A program made the translations under genes and the position numbers. A stretch of DNA of 64,000 bases, taken from positions 79,663-143,662 of the forward strand of contig NMRB01001446.1 of NCBI GenBank assembly GCA_002633025.1, given 5' to 3'. Below the pieces are notes generated by a model. The model had not been told where the DNA came from. It made no database searches and was given only the letters and a program-made list of their open reading frames with translations. Below are positions 30,053 through 41,650 of this stretch, in pieces; the stretch's first letter is position 1, and each line of letters opens with the position of its first letter. Source of the stretch: Notospermus geniculatus (taxonomy: Eukaryota; Nemertea; Pilidiophora; Heteronemertea; Lineidae).

Positions 30053-30265
30053 AAGGCCTCTAGAGGCAGCTTGCTATTGGGCTACAACAGTACTACGACT
30101 ATACAGCAGGTGGCGCTAGACACCATGAACTCATAAACTGCGGATCAAATTCTGACATTGATGAAATTTTACTTCAAAAATGATGCCCAAGTTGGATCAT
30201 CATGACATCAATTCTCTGTTAGTAATCATATCAATATGAACTAAAAAGCTGCCTCTAGAGGCCCT
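30053..30265. mobile_element. 213-bp TTAA-flanked MITE
   Basis: AAGGCCTCTAGAGGCAGCTT and AAAGCTGCCTCTAGAGGCCC are inverted ends, each containing the palindrome CCTCTAGAGG. TTAA flanks both sides (30049-30052 and 30266-30269). Confidence 0.85.
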
Positions 30266-30379
30266 TTAAAGCGAATTGGTCTGCCAGTCAAGGTCGTCTG
30301 CATAGAGAATCAAACGCCGCCTCCTTGAATTAATTATAGCACTCTCATCGGGAATACATTGCCTACTAAGAGCCTATTT

Positions 30380-30640
30380 CACCAACAGAATACAACTAAA
30401 TCTAAGACTTCATTCAACTCCGGGCACCAACAATATACAACGAAGGCTTTATTCGACTTCAGCAAATGCTTTTATTCCACATTGGACACCGACAAAATCT
30501 GTGAAAGAAAACTTTATTCCACTCCGAGCACCAATAAAATACAACGAACGCTTTATTCGACCCCTCTCTCCAATAAAATACAACGGAGGCTTTGTTCCAA
30601 TCCAACCAACAACATACGTAGAACAAAAGGTATTTTTCCA
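30380..30640. repeat. diverged tandem repeat, about 39-bp unit
   Basis: Successive units carry CAATAAAATACAACGAACGC then TTTATTCGAC. The two best-matched units start 39 bp apart (about 30531 and 30570), with older copies to the left. The 102-codon frame crossing it is a product of the repeat and shows periodic YSTP..NKIQR text; I do not call it a gene. Confidence 0.7.
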
Positions 30641-30985
30641 TTCCATAGTACACAGAGCGTATTTTGACATTCTGATAACTTCTTCTGATAGTCAAGCACA
30701 AACGGCATAAAAGGACATTCAATTTGCCCTTCATTCCCATTGACTTTTGCTAATCCAGATATGCAAACCTCAATCGGTTTTGGAAAAGAAAATACAGGGA
30801 ACTTCCTCGAGGAATTGGATTTGATCATATTTCCTGCTCATCTATGACGAGACCAACGATTTTCTTCGATGATGAATCGCCGAAGATAAACCTCGGTGAT
30901 ATCGTTCTATTTATGGATCTGTCTTTTGGGTGACTGGCTCGTCAATGAAATAACAACATTTTAAAACTCAAAGCCTCATATTTAA

Positions 30986-31327
30986 AGGGAGACTCCACTC
31001 ATTGTAAGCTTCGAATTTTTATCAATCCATAGAGACTCATGCCATGAATTGTGATGTCACTGGTGTCAATAGGCTGACGACCTTTGTAGTGAATGAGTTA
31101 ATACTGTGACTGCCTAATCCTATTGGTTGTTCCTTCATAAATATGCATTGAGCACATATGACATCACATGTGCTGTGCAATGGTCCCCTTGGGATGCAAT
31201 AAAAACACTTAAAATGATGCGTTTGCTGATGTTGAAAAAATATGACATGTTGCAGATATCAATGAAGTTGAATGTATTAACGATATTTCAAAAATTCAAA
31301 ATTTTACACAATGAATGGAGTCTCCCT
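30986..31327. mobile_element. TTAA-type MITE, AGGGAGA family, copy 2 (intact)
   Basis: The ends AGGGAGACTCCACTCATTGT and ACAATGAATGGAGTCTCCCT are flanked by TTAA (30982-30985 and 31328-31331). At 342 bp it is the best-preserved member, in the opposite orientation to 2522-2858 and 36138-36454. Confidence 0.95.
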
Positions 31328-31737
31328 TTAACTACTTCGGTTCGACACGACAGTATGTCAGTTCCGTTTTTCGTTGTTGAACAACACCGACAGTTCACCA
31401 TGGTGACACATGAATATATACATGTATTTTGCGAAACACCACTTTAAAGATTTTGCTTCAAATCAGCGACCGGATTATACACTTAGATTGTAGGATTTTG
31501 TTTTTTTCCTAAGAAAGAAGACTTTGCCGCAAACACTAATGCTCGCTGCATAATAATTTTTCAGACGATTTTTTTTTTGGGGGGGGGGGATGATTGACAC
31601 TCAGCGGGAATGGCTTAAACGTACACGTACGTACTTAAACGCAAATGTAAATAATGCCCACCGGACACGGTTGAAATTTGATATCAAATTTTCTGAATAT
31701 GCCGCAAAAGCAATACATTACATGTAGATCAGTTCGT

Positions 31738-32270
31738 CTAAGCCCTATATCTGTTTCCCAAAAATCGTAAATTTCCGGTGGGCTTTGCTGTATTACATCA
31801 AGCCAATCTCGTAACCAGAGGTTAGATACGTTCGGCCGAGTTTGGATGTCGCTACACCAATCTCTGGAGACTGAAGGCTACTTCACGCAAATCGTGTGAC
31901 TGTAGCACAGCGCGATTTTAGACCGCGGGATGCATTGAAGTAATTGCAGTATAAAATAATATATACAAAAATTTCCTTAGAAATCTTTTTATGAGGGATC
32001 TGTTGTGTAAATTAGGGAAAAAATAAAGCACTACTTGGGGCACCATATAAACTTGGGGTGAAACGGTCAAAAATTAGTATTCATGCGCCATGTGTAACAC
32101 AGTCTTGGAAACTAGGAAGTAGTCCGTAGCAGTCTCCAGAGATTTTGGAGCGACATCCAACCTCGGCCAAGCGTAACTAATCTGTGGGTACGAGATTGAC
32201 ATCAAGACTTTCCATTTGGCGCTATATTACATCTTCAGTTTTGGAATTTACGATTCTGGGCTTATGGCAT
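31738..32270. mobile_element. foldback of about 530 bp
   Basis: The outer pair CTAAGCCC...AAATCGTAAATTTCC and GGAATTTACGATTCTGGGCT is followed inward by AATCTCGTAACC/GGTACGAGATTGACATC and TTGGATGTCGCTACACCAAT with ATTTTGGAGCGACATCCAAC. It lies just left of the 147-bp foldback. Ends are approximate. Confidence 0.75.
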
Positions 32271-32314
32271 AAATATACTAGCATCCAAGACATTGTTAAG
32301 CATGCACGTGCAAC

Positions 32315-33725
32315 AAAAGGGGCCGAGGAAATAAGATGTTCTGTGGTATGGCTGGGATCATTTCACTATTACAGGACAGATTTCAACCAAACTTGGTATG
32401 AAAATAGTGGTGGGGATAGGGCACCTTCTGGTACCACCCATCACTCTGTAATGTAATCCCTAGCAACAGCATAGCAACGCCATTGTTCTGCGGTACCCCT
32501 GGGATCATTTCAATATTACTGATTGGAATTCAACCAAACCTTGTAGGATGATAATGGGGAGGCTAACCTACGCCATGGTACCAGTCATTACCCAATTATT
32601 TAATCCCTAGCAACAGCATAGCAACTCCATTGTTCTGCGGTACCGCTGGGATCATTTCAATATTACTGATTAGAATCCAACCAAACTTTGTAGGATGATA
32701 ATGGAGATGGGACATGGAATGGAACAGAACTTTCAGAATGTGAAGCTCTGGTCCCTTCATTAGCTGGGTTGTGGCTGATTGAGATAGAAGGGAACGAAAT
32801 ATTCAGAATGCCAAAGCAACCATGTTGTGTGGATTGCTACTGGCTGACAAGGAATAGAACAATTGAAACAGGAAAAAAGTGTGCTCTTGCTGGTGCATTA
32901 ATATGGATATGGGAAAGAGGTAGGTTATCCTTAAAGTTATCATCACACCAGGTTTCTCTGTCCATATAGCAAAATGAACATAGCATACAACAGAACAGTG
33001 CTCTACTAGGGTATTACATAACAGTGTGATTTAGCCCACCATATCATACAAGGTACATGTAAATAGTTGTATTTTAAGCAGTAATATTGAAATGATCCCA
33101 GGCGTACCGCAGAACAATGGAGTTGCTATGCTGTTGCTAGGGATTACATAATTGGGTAATGACTGGTACCATGGCGTAGCTTATCATCCCCATTATCATC
33201 CTACAAGGTTTGGTTGAATTCTAATCAGTAATATTGAAATGATCCCAGGCGTACCGCAGAACAATGGAGTTGCTATGCTGTTGCTAGGGATTACATAATT
33301 GGGTAATGACTGGTACCATGGCGTAGCTTATCATCCCCATTATCATCCTACAAGGTTTGGTTGAATTCTAATCAGTAATATTGAAATGATCCCAGGGTAC
33401 CGCAGAACAATGGAGTTGCTATGCTGTTGCTAGGGATTACATAATTGGGTAATGACTGGTACCATGGCGTAGCTTATCATCCCCATTATCATCCTACAAG
33501 GTTTGGTTGAATTCCAATCAGTAATATTGAAATGATCCCAGGGGTACCGCAGAACAACGGCGTTGCTATGCTGTTGCTAGGGATTACATAACAGAGTGAT
33601 GGGTGGTACCAGAAGGTGCCGTATCCCCACCACTATTATCATACCAAGTTTGGTTGAAATCTGTCCAGTAATAGTGAAATGATCCCAGCCATACCACAGA
33701 ACATCTTATTTCCTCGGCCCCTTTT
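32315..33725. mobile_element. foldback element with arms of 147-bp tandem repeats
   Basis: The ends AAAAGGGGCCGAGGAAATAA and TTATTTCCTCGGCCCCTTTT are complementary. The left arm holds about 2.3 and the right arm about 4.3 copies of a 147-bp unit. Left starts (GGGATCATTT): 32354, 32501, 32648. Right starts (CAGTAATATTGAAATGATCC): 33079, 33226, 33373, 33519, 33666. The spacer (32700-33075) is unique. Foldback elements with tandem repeats in the arms are a known type; the arm length difference indicates unit gain or loss. Confidence 0.95.
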
Positions 33726-34700
33726 ATATTTATCACAGTAAAAAAATCATCCGTTTTTATGGGTACGGAACAGTGGGTACACAAACCAACATGGGAACAC
33801 TAAACTCATTCCGAGTTGTATATGTCCCCGTATGATGGGTAGAGCGGGCCCGAGGGAAATGGGCTTAAAATTGGACAAGGAATTTACCCATTGCCATGGG
33901 TACGCTGTACCTATTTGTTTTTACCGTGTACAAAACAGAAATAAGAATAAATTCATGCCTATTCCCATACCTGTCATTAAGGGGTTGTTTTAGTAACGCG
34001 ATATTCACCCTCGGCGTTCTGTTTTCTCTCGTCCTGTTACATTGCAAATAGTCATATGTTTAAAGAGCTATCGTGTTGATGTGTCTCTATTGACGAAATG
34101 TTTGCTATGACCTATCAGTTTGTCTTGTTGGCGTCTGGTCATTTACCGTACGCAAAAGACAGCTGTATTTATTAGTGATGGTAAATGTTACTCCACTTAC
34201 CAGACTCGTATCTATGTGTTTTATACATGTAATAAAAAACCATTGCGATGAAATTTGGATCATGTTTGACAGTCTACAAATGTCAGAATTTGAATTTCAC
34301 ACAACGTCTGCCATAGTTTCTCAGAAAATCCTGACAGTATCGATATTGCCTCACTTCACTAGTGGCTGCATTGTAGGCCTACCTGCTTGCAGGCATTGCA
34401 GGTGTGAGAGGAATCAACGTCCTAGGAATGCAAGTCCGCCAAACAACAGGCCGCTATTGTAAGGTTATATTCGGATGGTCATGGTCTCCATAGCCACATA
34501 TTCTATCACTCGCTGAACGAAATACATTGTAAAACCGGACTTTGATTCCTGTCACACCTGCTCTCACGCCTGTAGCAAGGCCAATAAATAGCACTGGCCT
34601 TCCGCAGGCCTACCTATAGCCTACTCCGATCATCAACCGTGACCCCATAGGTCACCAGAAAGTATAGTGGGGAAAACAAGTAAGACCTTTCGTATGAATA
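33726..34700. other. no feature seen
   Basis: No repeat pair or supported exon. The 95-codon frame at 34175 has no splice context. Confidence 0.3.
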
Positions 34701-34703
34701 CAA

Positions 34704-34828
34704 CTGGGCCAATTCATAAAACCTTGCTAGCTTAGTTGGTTGCTAGTTGTGCATATTGGCCTGTACAAACTAGGCACTTTAGCACGCAACTAAGCCTTGC
34801 AAGGTTTTATGGGGGAATATGGGCCCAG
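34704..34828. mobile_element. 125-bp hairpin MITE (CTGGGCC...ATTCATAAA)
   Basis: CTGGGCCAATTCATAAAACC and GGTTTTATGGGGGAATATGG-GCCCAG pair, with inner TTGCTAGCTTAGTTG/CAACTAAGCCTTGCA. The terminal text is close to the nested hairpin at 27243. Confidence 0.8.
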
Positions 34829-34921
34829 AACTCTGGTTCCACTAGTTTCGGCAACAACATTTTAGTGGCATGATCGAGGCGAAATATTTTAAGGGCACGT
34901 ATGCAGGTATGGCAAGTGTGA

Positions 34922-35073
34922 TAAAATCTAATGTCCCCACCCGTCTGATGTCCCCCTGCATTGTTAGTCACAGGATTAAGGATCTTGGTCTCTCTAGCGT
35001 CCAATTCAATAGTGCCGCTTAATCCGTACATGTATTGTTGGGGGACATCACATACCGGGGGACATTAGATTCT
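34922..35073. mobile_element. 152-bp MITE with AATCTAATGTCCCC ends
   Basis: AAATCTAATGTCCCC and GGGGGACATTAGATT are inverted at the ends. A second inner pair (GTCTGATGTCCCCC and TGGGGGACATCAC) repeats the motif, and CACAGGATTAAGGA/TTAATCCGTAC-like words lie in the centre. It is non-coding. Confidence 0.8.
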
Positions 35074-35076
35074 ACT

Positions 35077-35655
35077 ACTCCGGCCTGCTCAGAAATTCAG
35101 TTTGAATAGTTTTATCATCAGTTGAAAACCCCACCTTGATAAAACGGTGACGCAATTCCCACATACATGTATAACGCGCACCCCGCACATATTTTTTGGA
35201 AAACAATTCAATCATTCGATAGCTTTGGCAAAATAGCCAGAAGCGATTGAACCAAATCAAGCTGTCCAACATAAATACATTGTATGAAGATGCGATTGAA
35301 AATGAATTCCAAAGCATGTCGTGAGAACGACACGCAATCGGACTTCGTAATACAAAGGAGTGCAACGTATGTTGCCTTCTCTTATCGTCAAACGAACCAT
35401 TTGCATCCCAGCTGTAAGCCATTCGCTACATGAAACTTCCGCTCTTTTTCTCTTGTAGCCTTTGATCCGGTCGTGTTGAAGGGCGTCTAATAGGTCGAAC
35501 GTTCATAAACTCTAATGGCTAACCACTTGAAATGCTCTAGAGCGTTGTTTAACTGAACCTTCTCCGCAATTATCCAATCTAATCTCACCGGTCTTTGATG
35601 GTGTGGTCTCAGTGACAGAGGCTAGATGGAAACTGCACTGAGAGGAAGATGATGT
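35077..35655. other. no confirmed feature; strong acceptor at 35458
   Basis: CCGCTCTTTTTCTCTTGTAG (ending 35458, plus strand) is an excellent 3' splice site. The three following frames are short; one reads FDPVVLKGV-stop, so it could precede a very short terminal exon. A 115-codon minus frame (35075-35422) ends at the MITE boundary and is of a length expected by chance. Confidence 0.3.
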
Positions 35656-35659
35656 TTGG

Positions 35660-35926
35660 TTTTACGAGCCAAAAAGGTTCTTTAGGGGTTCTTTGTGACT
35701 CGCCAGAGGAACCCCAAGGTTCTATATAGAACCCTCTGTAAAGAACCCGAGTGTGTACCATATAGAACATTTCTGTCGCCAAAGAACCCATAAAGGTTCC
35801 AGTTAGAACCCTTTTCTGAGGAAACGGTTCTATCTGGAACCTCTAGGGGTTCTTAAACAACCCGAGGGTTCTTAAATCAGAGGGTTCTCCTGGCGTGGCA
35901 CCGGAGAACCTTTTCGGCTAAGAGTG
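35660..35926. mobile_element. MITE built of AAAGGTTCT/AGAACC repeats
   Basis: The ends (ACGAGCCAAAAAGGTTCTTT and GAACCTTTTCGGCTAAGAGT) are inverted. The interior alternates GGTTCT and AGAACC words about every 15-25 bp. Elements of this style are widespread in animals. It is non-coding. Confidence 0.85.
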
Positions 35927-36137
35927 TATTAATATATTTTTCTTTTTTTTTGGTTAAATCTTATTCATAGGTGAAACGACGGCTGTCAGAATGGCGTAAT
36001 GAAAACATCGGCGCCTGTCCACTCCGAGGTTCCGGATTTCGATCCCCAGTCGGACCCGCTCTTCATGTCGTATAGGGCGATTCTCTTGACGGCGCAGTTT
36101 TCTCTCGGCACTCCGGTTTCTTTGCGCAGTACATTAA

Positions 36138-36454
36138 AGGGAGATTCCATTCATTGTGTAAAATTTTTAAAATATCGTTAATACACTCAAATTCACTGAT
36201 AACTGCAACACGTCATTTTTTTTAAAATCAGCAAACTCATCATTTTAAGCATTTTTATTGCACAGCACATGTGATGTCATGTCTGTGATTAGTGCATATT
36301 TATGAAGGTACAACCAGGCCAAGTCAGTCACAGTTTAGCTCATTCACTAAAATAAAGGTCTTCAGCCTATGGACACAAGCGACATCACATCCCATGGCAA
36401 TAGTCTCCATGGATTGGTAAAAATGCCAAAGTTTACAATGAGTCGATTCTCCCT
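36138..36454. mobile_element. TTAA-type MITE, AGGGAGA family, copy 3
   Basis: AGGGAGATTCCATTCATTGT and ACAATGAGTCGATTCTCCCT are flanked by TTAA (36134-36137 and 36455-36458). It is 317 bp and shares the interior CATGTGATGTCATG and TAGCTCATTCACTAAA words with the other copies. Confidence 0.95.
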
Positions 36455-36737
36455 TTAAATTCGACAATGTTGTCCGTTCGGAGATATCAAAGCTGTATAT
36501 GGCCATTAGCTCTCGATTCAATATAAAAAACACCAAGGGCCTACATGTAGGCCGTAAGCAGAATCAGTTAGCGATAAAAATCTCCAGTGGTACGCGGACA
36601 GCTGGAAAAACACTGTTGTCTGTGATCCGATCAAAAGTCGCCTGTTGTGTCATCATAGGCTTTTTATACTTCATATTACATGTATATTCACAAGACATCG
36701 CAGAAAAAACTCTCTTGATTGACAGATACGTGAACAT

Positions 36738-37116
36738 AATAATAATAATAATAATGTTAGTTCTTATATAGCGCATTTCCAGTTGACCTGCTCAATGCGC
36801 TTTACATTATTACCCCCAGCTATTACATGTATGTTCATTCCAATTAACTTTCTGTTCATTCCAATTAACTTTCTCCACTCCCCGGGGAGTATTACCGTCC
36901 CGGCAGCCGATTTAGCGCTCTTGGACTAACATTCATATAGACCATCACTACCAGCCAGGTACCCCTTTTACACATGGGTGGGGTGAAGCAAGTGAGGCAA
37001 AGTGACTTGCTCAAGGTCACAAGCGAGCGTGTTTTTTTCTTGGTCAGGACTGGGAATCGAACCCGGGACCTTCTGATCAGAAGTCCGTCTCGCTAACCAC
37101 TACACCACGCCGCTCC
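36738..37116 (-). mobile_element. tRNA-derived SINE (family 1), complete copy
   Basis: On the minus strand: head GGAGCGGCGTGGTGTAGTGG (A box), B box GGGTTCGATTCCC, body, then GCGCTATATAAG and an (ATT)n tail. TGAACAT directly repeats on both sides (36731-36737 and 37117-37123), a target duplication typical of LINE-driven insertion. This copy supplies the empty site for the MITE at 11168. Confidence 0.95.
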
Positions 37117-37190
37117 TGAACATTGTCCGATGGGGAGTTGTATGAATTACAGGTAGAACACGTTCGACACAGCGAACAAAAGGTTACTAT

Positions 37191-37750
37191 AGCCGTGGTT
37201 ACATTACATAAAATCCTCGGTTTTTTGCGGTCACACCAACATGACCAATGAACTGCCAGTGTAAAGTTTTTCAGTGTTTCCGTGTGTCAGTGTTCCCCCT
37301 ATTGTTCTGGAAACACTGGCAGATAGATCGACACGTTTCTCTGTGTGTCCTCCATTGTCGAGTCGCCGCTTATTCCGTCAGACAATAGCAGGGGAACACT
37401 CGCAGATGGAGAACGCTCAAAAACGTTACACCGGGCTTCAAGAAACCTGTGCCAGAAAAACACGGGTTTTTGAAACACGGCAAGCTCGCCGTGCTTTTCG
37501 AAATCCCTGTTTTTTCGCTAGTTCTTAGCACGGCTGCAGATGTCGCAGCAATTAAGTGACATCGTATTCGCGCCTCCAACAGTGTGTACCAATACAGAAA
37601 TGACCGAAGAGTCAGTGCATGCAGCGCACCTGTCGCTGGGCTACTTAACTACAATGTAGCAGTGTGACCTCTCGCCGGGATTTTCGTACACACGGGTTTG
37701 ACACAGGTCTGAAAAAAACACGGGTATTTCCAACAGGTGTAACCGTAGCT
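37191..37750. mobile_element. AGCCGTGGTTACAC-family element, copy 1
   Basis: The ends AGCCGTGGTTACATTACATA and GGTGTAACCGTAGCT are inverted. Shared interior words with 60798-61360 (ACACGGGTTTGACACAGGTC, GTGTGACCTCTCGCCGGGAT, GGCTACTTAACTACA) show one family of about 560 bp. Short frames inside are artefacts of inverted blocks. Confidence 0.85.
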
Positions 37751-37932
37751 GATATCAAGAACGCGCATCGGGAAATTCGCAACTTCTCGGTGCACACAAT
37801 GACGAATGATCGATTCCCCCTAGCCCACATTGGATAATAACCTATAAGGCCGCGTATAGGGAAAAAAGGAATGCTAAAAGAGGTAACCTGTCGCTCGGGG
37901 GTTACAGATACAGTCTTTAGGAGAAGCAGATA

Positions 37933-38019
37933 ATGAAAATCGTGGAGACGATACTGTATATTGAATTGGTTCCCGTGTCGTGTCTTACAGCAAGTCATCC
38001 GAGAGAACGGATTGGAGAG
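37933..38019 (+). CDS. weak candidate first exon
   Basis: ATG starts MKIVETILYIELVPVSCL then TASHPRERIGE, ending at GAG|GTACGT (donor at 38020, phase 0). The hydrophobic start could be a signal peptide. There is no promoter motif, and a competing acceptor-like TGTCTTACAG lies inside. Chance is quite possible. Confidence 0.2.
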
Positions 38020-38531
38020 GTACGTTTGATTCTCCAAGTAATGTCTTGTTCTGCCAACACGTCTGAAGCCTTGTTATTGATTCTCGCGCCCAAAACTGGT
38101 TGTGATGCTCAGGCAGTTAACAGCTAATTTTCAAAATACTTTCTATAGACCTTTCCCCCATTTCGACCAAAATTCACGTACCACACACATCACCAGAAGG
38201 TACAGCCTTGGAAATTAATAAATGGACAGTGAAAATGTTGTTTTTCTCAGAACTGGTTGATGATAATTGAATGCGGTTTTCTGCATATGATAGACACATT
38301 ATCTGGCTATAAACGCATAGTGATGACCTTGAATCTGCTGTCATAGAAATTGCCTAAATTTGGCGATTTCAAAAGTGACCTAAAATCAACATTTTTGCAT
38401 TCAAGTTCTTTTCAGAAATTTTTACATCCGCGGATAGCTCTTACTGACAGATGACAAATTTGTCAATTGTTTTTACAAGAAAATTGGTATTTTTGCTAAT
38501 TTAAACCGAATTTGTGCTGAAAATATCATTT

Positions 38532-38803
38532 TTCATCGTTAGATAGTCATCGTTAAATTTCATTAAGTTAAACTACCTGTTGTGTTGCAAAAAATACACG
38601 CAAGGAAATTTCACCGTTCCTTGTTTATATAAGAGGAACAGTGAAAACAGTAAAACAGATAAAAAATAGGACTTGGAAAGATTTTAAAATACAAATGTAT
38701 TTTCCTCTAATCAAAGGGCTTTTAACAACTGAAATTTCATTATTTCAAATTTAGGATTTTTAAGGTTTCTAACGACCAGGGGGAACCCTGTTTAATCATC
38801 ATT
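38532..38803 (+). repeat. direct duplication, left copy
   Basis: This is a 272-bp block nearly identical (a few substitutions) to 38956-39227, offset 424 bp. It includes a TATA-centred stem (TTCACCGTTCCTTG.../AAGAGGAACAGTGAAA) that is imperfect here and perfect in the other copy. Confidence 0.95.
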
Positions 38804-38955
38804 TACAATACATCTTAGATATTCCTATACACTCCCATACATGCCATTATATTTTTTATCCTTTACCCGTTGTGAAGTATAATTCACCCCGACTTCAACA
38901 TGGGCAAAAGTGGATAAGTTAGTGGTAAATAATCCATGTCGCAGTTACCTAACAA

Positions 38956-39227
38956 TTCATCGTTAGATAGTCATCGTTAAATTTCATTAAGTTAAACTAC
39001 CTGTTGTGTTGCAAAAAATACACGCAAGGAAATTTCACTGTTCCTCTTTTATATAAGAGGAACAGTGAAAACAGTAAAACAGATAAAAAATAGGACTTGG
39101 AAAGATTTTAAAATACAAATGTATTTTCCTCTAATCAAAGGGCTTTTAACAACTGAAATTTCATTATTTCAAATTTAGGATTTTTAAGGTTTCTAACGAC
39201 CAGGGGGAACCCTGTTTAATCATCATT
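38956..39227 (+). repeat. direct duplication, right copy
   Basis: Partner of 38532-38803. The palindrome TTTCACTGTTCCTCTT/AAGAGGAACAGTGAAA (39031-39068) is perfect. After this copy the left copy's next 23 bases are missing before the shared ATTCCTATACAC. A GGGCCGTTTAGAC element then follows. Confidence 0.95.
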
Positions 39228-39288
39228 CCTATACACGTGGTCCAATGCGGTTTAATGGATTTTTGCGTGTCGTCTAAACGGCCCTATT

Positions 39289-39540
39289 AGGACCGTTTAG
39301 ACGACAGGCAAAAATCCACATGCGATCCGATCGAATCCGATTGTGGTTCAAAACTTTTGCGTGTAAACGCTACCCAATGCGGTCCAATGTGGATTTAGAA
39401 TGGTCCTGAATCCACATTGGACCACATACGACCACATTCAAATCTCGTCTAAACGCAAATGAGACCCAATGCGGGTCGATCGGATCCAATCGGATTGAAT
39501 CTGAATGTGGTTTTTTGGCTTGTCCTCTAAACGGCCCTAT
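39289..39540. mobile_element. GGGCCGTTTAGACG-family element, head-to-head with a second end
   Basis: TAGGACCGTTTAGACGAC (39288) and CTCTAAACGGCCCTA (ending about 39540) are inverted ends. Inside are GTGGATTTAGAATGG/ATTCAGGACC-like and GATCCGATCG words in both strands. A truncated right end of another copy (39232-39287, ending GTCTAAACGGCCCTA) abuts it head-to-head. It is related to 8562-9361. Confidence 0.75.
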
Positions 39541-39544
39541 TGTG

Positions 39545-40252
39545 TTCACTTTGTGGTGTCCGTTGCATAGGCCTGGCACTTTGCCGATGTTGACGTCAAG
39601 GAAAAATATTACACCAGAATTCCTGCCACACCTGCGGTTTGCTAAGCGGACACGAAAACACTCTGCCGCCAAGGGTTCTAAAAAATAATTGATCTGACGG
39701 GTTCGTGCAAATCAATTTTATGAGGCCCCTACATAATATCGATCAAATGATGTAGTGATACAGAATGCAACATTTGCGACACTAATCCCAAATATTGGAA
39801 TAATAATGAACCCCCATCAGGACATTACATAATAAATGCGTCACATGATTGTTGGGACTATATATGGAAAGTTGAAATTTCAATCAAATAAACATTCGAG
39901 CAAACATTACAGCCATCGTTTGGTTTCGAAGAAAATTTAACTTCAAGAATGATATGAAATGAATTCCAATAATAGGCGTTCAATCAACATCGGGAAAATG
40001 TTTGTTTGGAATGTCTGATGGTTCGGTACATGACTTGGCTCTTTAAAAGTTGTTTCCGAACATCTGGATAAGTTGGTCTAATAACATTGTAAAGACAGTC
40101 AGCCAATTTTGCACGTGTTTAACATTTAAGACAAGGCCTGGCATAATTCTGTATCAAGCGTGGGATAACGCTTTCGTTACGACAGGAGCAATAGAGAGTT
40201 ATCGCAATCGCCCTTGTAGACCTATGACTCCATTTAGGTTACGATTTTATAT
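39545..40252. other. no feature seen
   Basis: No exon or repeat pair. TAGAGAGTTATCGCAA at 40193 is an unpaired copy of the terminal motif of the MITE at 40255. Confidence 0.35.
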
Positions 40253-40254
40253 TA

Positions 40255-40383
40255 GAGAGTTTTCGCAAAGGCTAGCCCCCCCGAAATGCCAACGCCGAAC
40301 CCATTGCTCGATGCCACAAAAAGAGCACCCAACAAAAGGATAGACGTTCGCGTTGGCGTTTCGGAGGCTTTGCGAAAACTCTC
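40255..40383. mobile_element. TA-flanked hairpin MITE (GAGAGTTTTCGCAAAG), copy 2
   Basis: GAGAGTTTTCGCAAAG and CTTTGCGAAAACTCTC are flanked by TA (40253-40254 and 40384-40385). The 129-bp hairpin shares CGAAATGCCAACGC.../GCGTTGGCGTTTCGG with 14119-14245. Confidence 0.95.
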
Positions 40384-40604
40384 TATTGTACTGAGTTTAC
40401 CCGAACAATGGAGAAGTGGTAGTTGGTCTAACCAGGCGGCGAATCTTTTTCTCCTGAACCTTTCAGCAATTTTCAGTTATTAAGAGACCCTTCAATACTG
40501 ACTCAAGACCATTTTCCCTTGAAGACGCGTGAAAAAAGTCGTTGGTTTTTTGCTGTCAGGCAATACGAAAAATTCACAACGCGAGCGTTATATTTTGGCA
40601 TGTC

Positions 40605-41515
40605 CAGCAGGGTATTTGGAAACGGAGAAATCAAGAAATGAAGAAATCGAGAACTTTGACTATCGGTTAGTTAGACCTTGTCTCTCTACATATATTCAGT
40701 TCGCACTTGTGTATGGGCAGTTATTTCCGCAAATAAAAGCAAGCATGGTAGGGACTATGGCATGAAATCTGTTGCAAAATTCGACATCAAAGACTGGAAC
40801 AAAAATAGAAAACGACCGGGCCTAAGATGATCTGACCTGTAAAACACCTTGTGGTAGAGTCTTCGTTTTATAGTTGGGTTCCTTCCAATGGCATTATTAT
40901 AGAGGTCAATTTCCTCAAGTTCAGACCCTTTCCCTATGAAAAGGGTAAGAGATGGCCCAGATCTGACAGCAGATTCGTATTAACATTTTCTGAGATCTGT
41001 TGATTAAAAGCAACCCCGTTTAAATCCGACCAACAATTACCGTTTGGACCCTTTTCCCTGAGGGCAACTCTTCCATTTTGGACCCTTCATTGTGGTTATA
41101 CACTGGTGACTGACACAGTTCATCATTTTATAGCTGGGTCTTCGTGTAATAGATGTGGGGGTCTTCGTTTTATAGTTGGGTCTTTGTTTTATAGTTGTGG
41201 GGGTCTTCGTTTTATAGATGTGGGGATTTTATCTTCATTCGTGCTGGGCATGAAGTACATCACCACGCACCAACAATCAAATTCGGCCTCATCAAAATGG
41301 TTACCGTGGTTACCATACTAAGTTGCATCCTCAAACTCAATAAAATATTTTTAAAAACTCCCGCCTTCGTGAGTGAAAACATTTTATTTATATGGCCTTA
41401 TACACGTGCGAACTGAATAATGTCGAAAGACAGAGGTCTAACTAACCGATCTTGGGAGTTCTCGATTTCTTCATTTCTTGATTTCTCTGTTTACCAATAC
41501 CCTGTCCAGCATAAG
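40605..41515. mobile_element. foldback of about 900 bp
   Basis: AAATCAAGAAATGAAGAAAT (about 40630) is complementary to ATTTCTTCATTTCTTGATTT (about 41466). So are TTAGTTAGACCTTGTCTCTC with GACAGAGGTCTAACTAACCG, and CAGTTCGCACTTGTGTA with TACACGTGCGAACTG. The centre contains a diverged tandem repeat (CGTTTTATAGTTGGGTCTT, about 41105-41230). Confidence 0.75.
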
Positions 41516-41650
41516 TAGACATATGTGTTGTCAATGTGTTTACTGAAATGCAAAACATGACCTACAGTGTCGCCTTTTCCTTAAATAAGGCAGATCTTGA
41601 TCAATTTCGCTACCCTGTGGATCAATTAGTTCAATTAGTTTGGGCTATCT

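Noticed and set aside
30359-30667. 102-codon frame with repeated YSTP-NKIQR text
   Set aside because: It follows a 39-bp minisatellite, and overlapping minus frames are equally open.
35075-35422. 115-codon minus-strand frame
   Set aside because: It ends at the edge of a MITE, has a stop just upstream of its ATG, no splice signals and no recognisable motif.
36738-37116. tRNA genes at the heads of the SINEs (also 11.5, 25.4, 25.8, 41.9 and 47.7 kb)
   Set aside because: A and B boxes are present but the cloverleaf is incomplete and each is joined to a SINE body and tail; they are tRNA-derived, not tRNAs.
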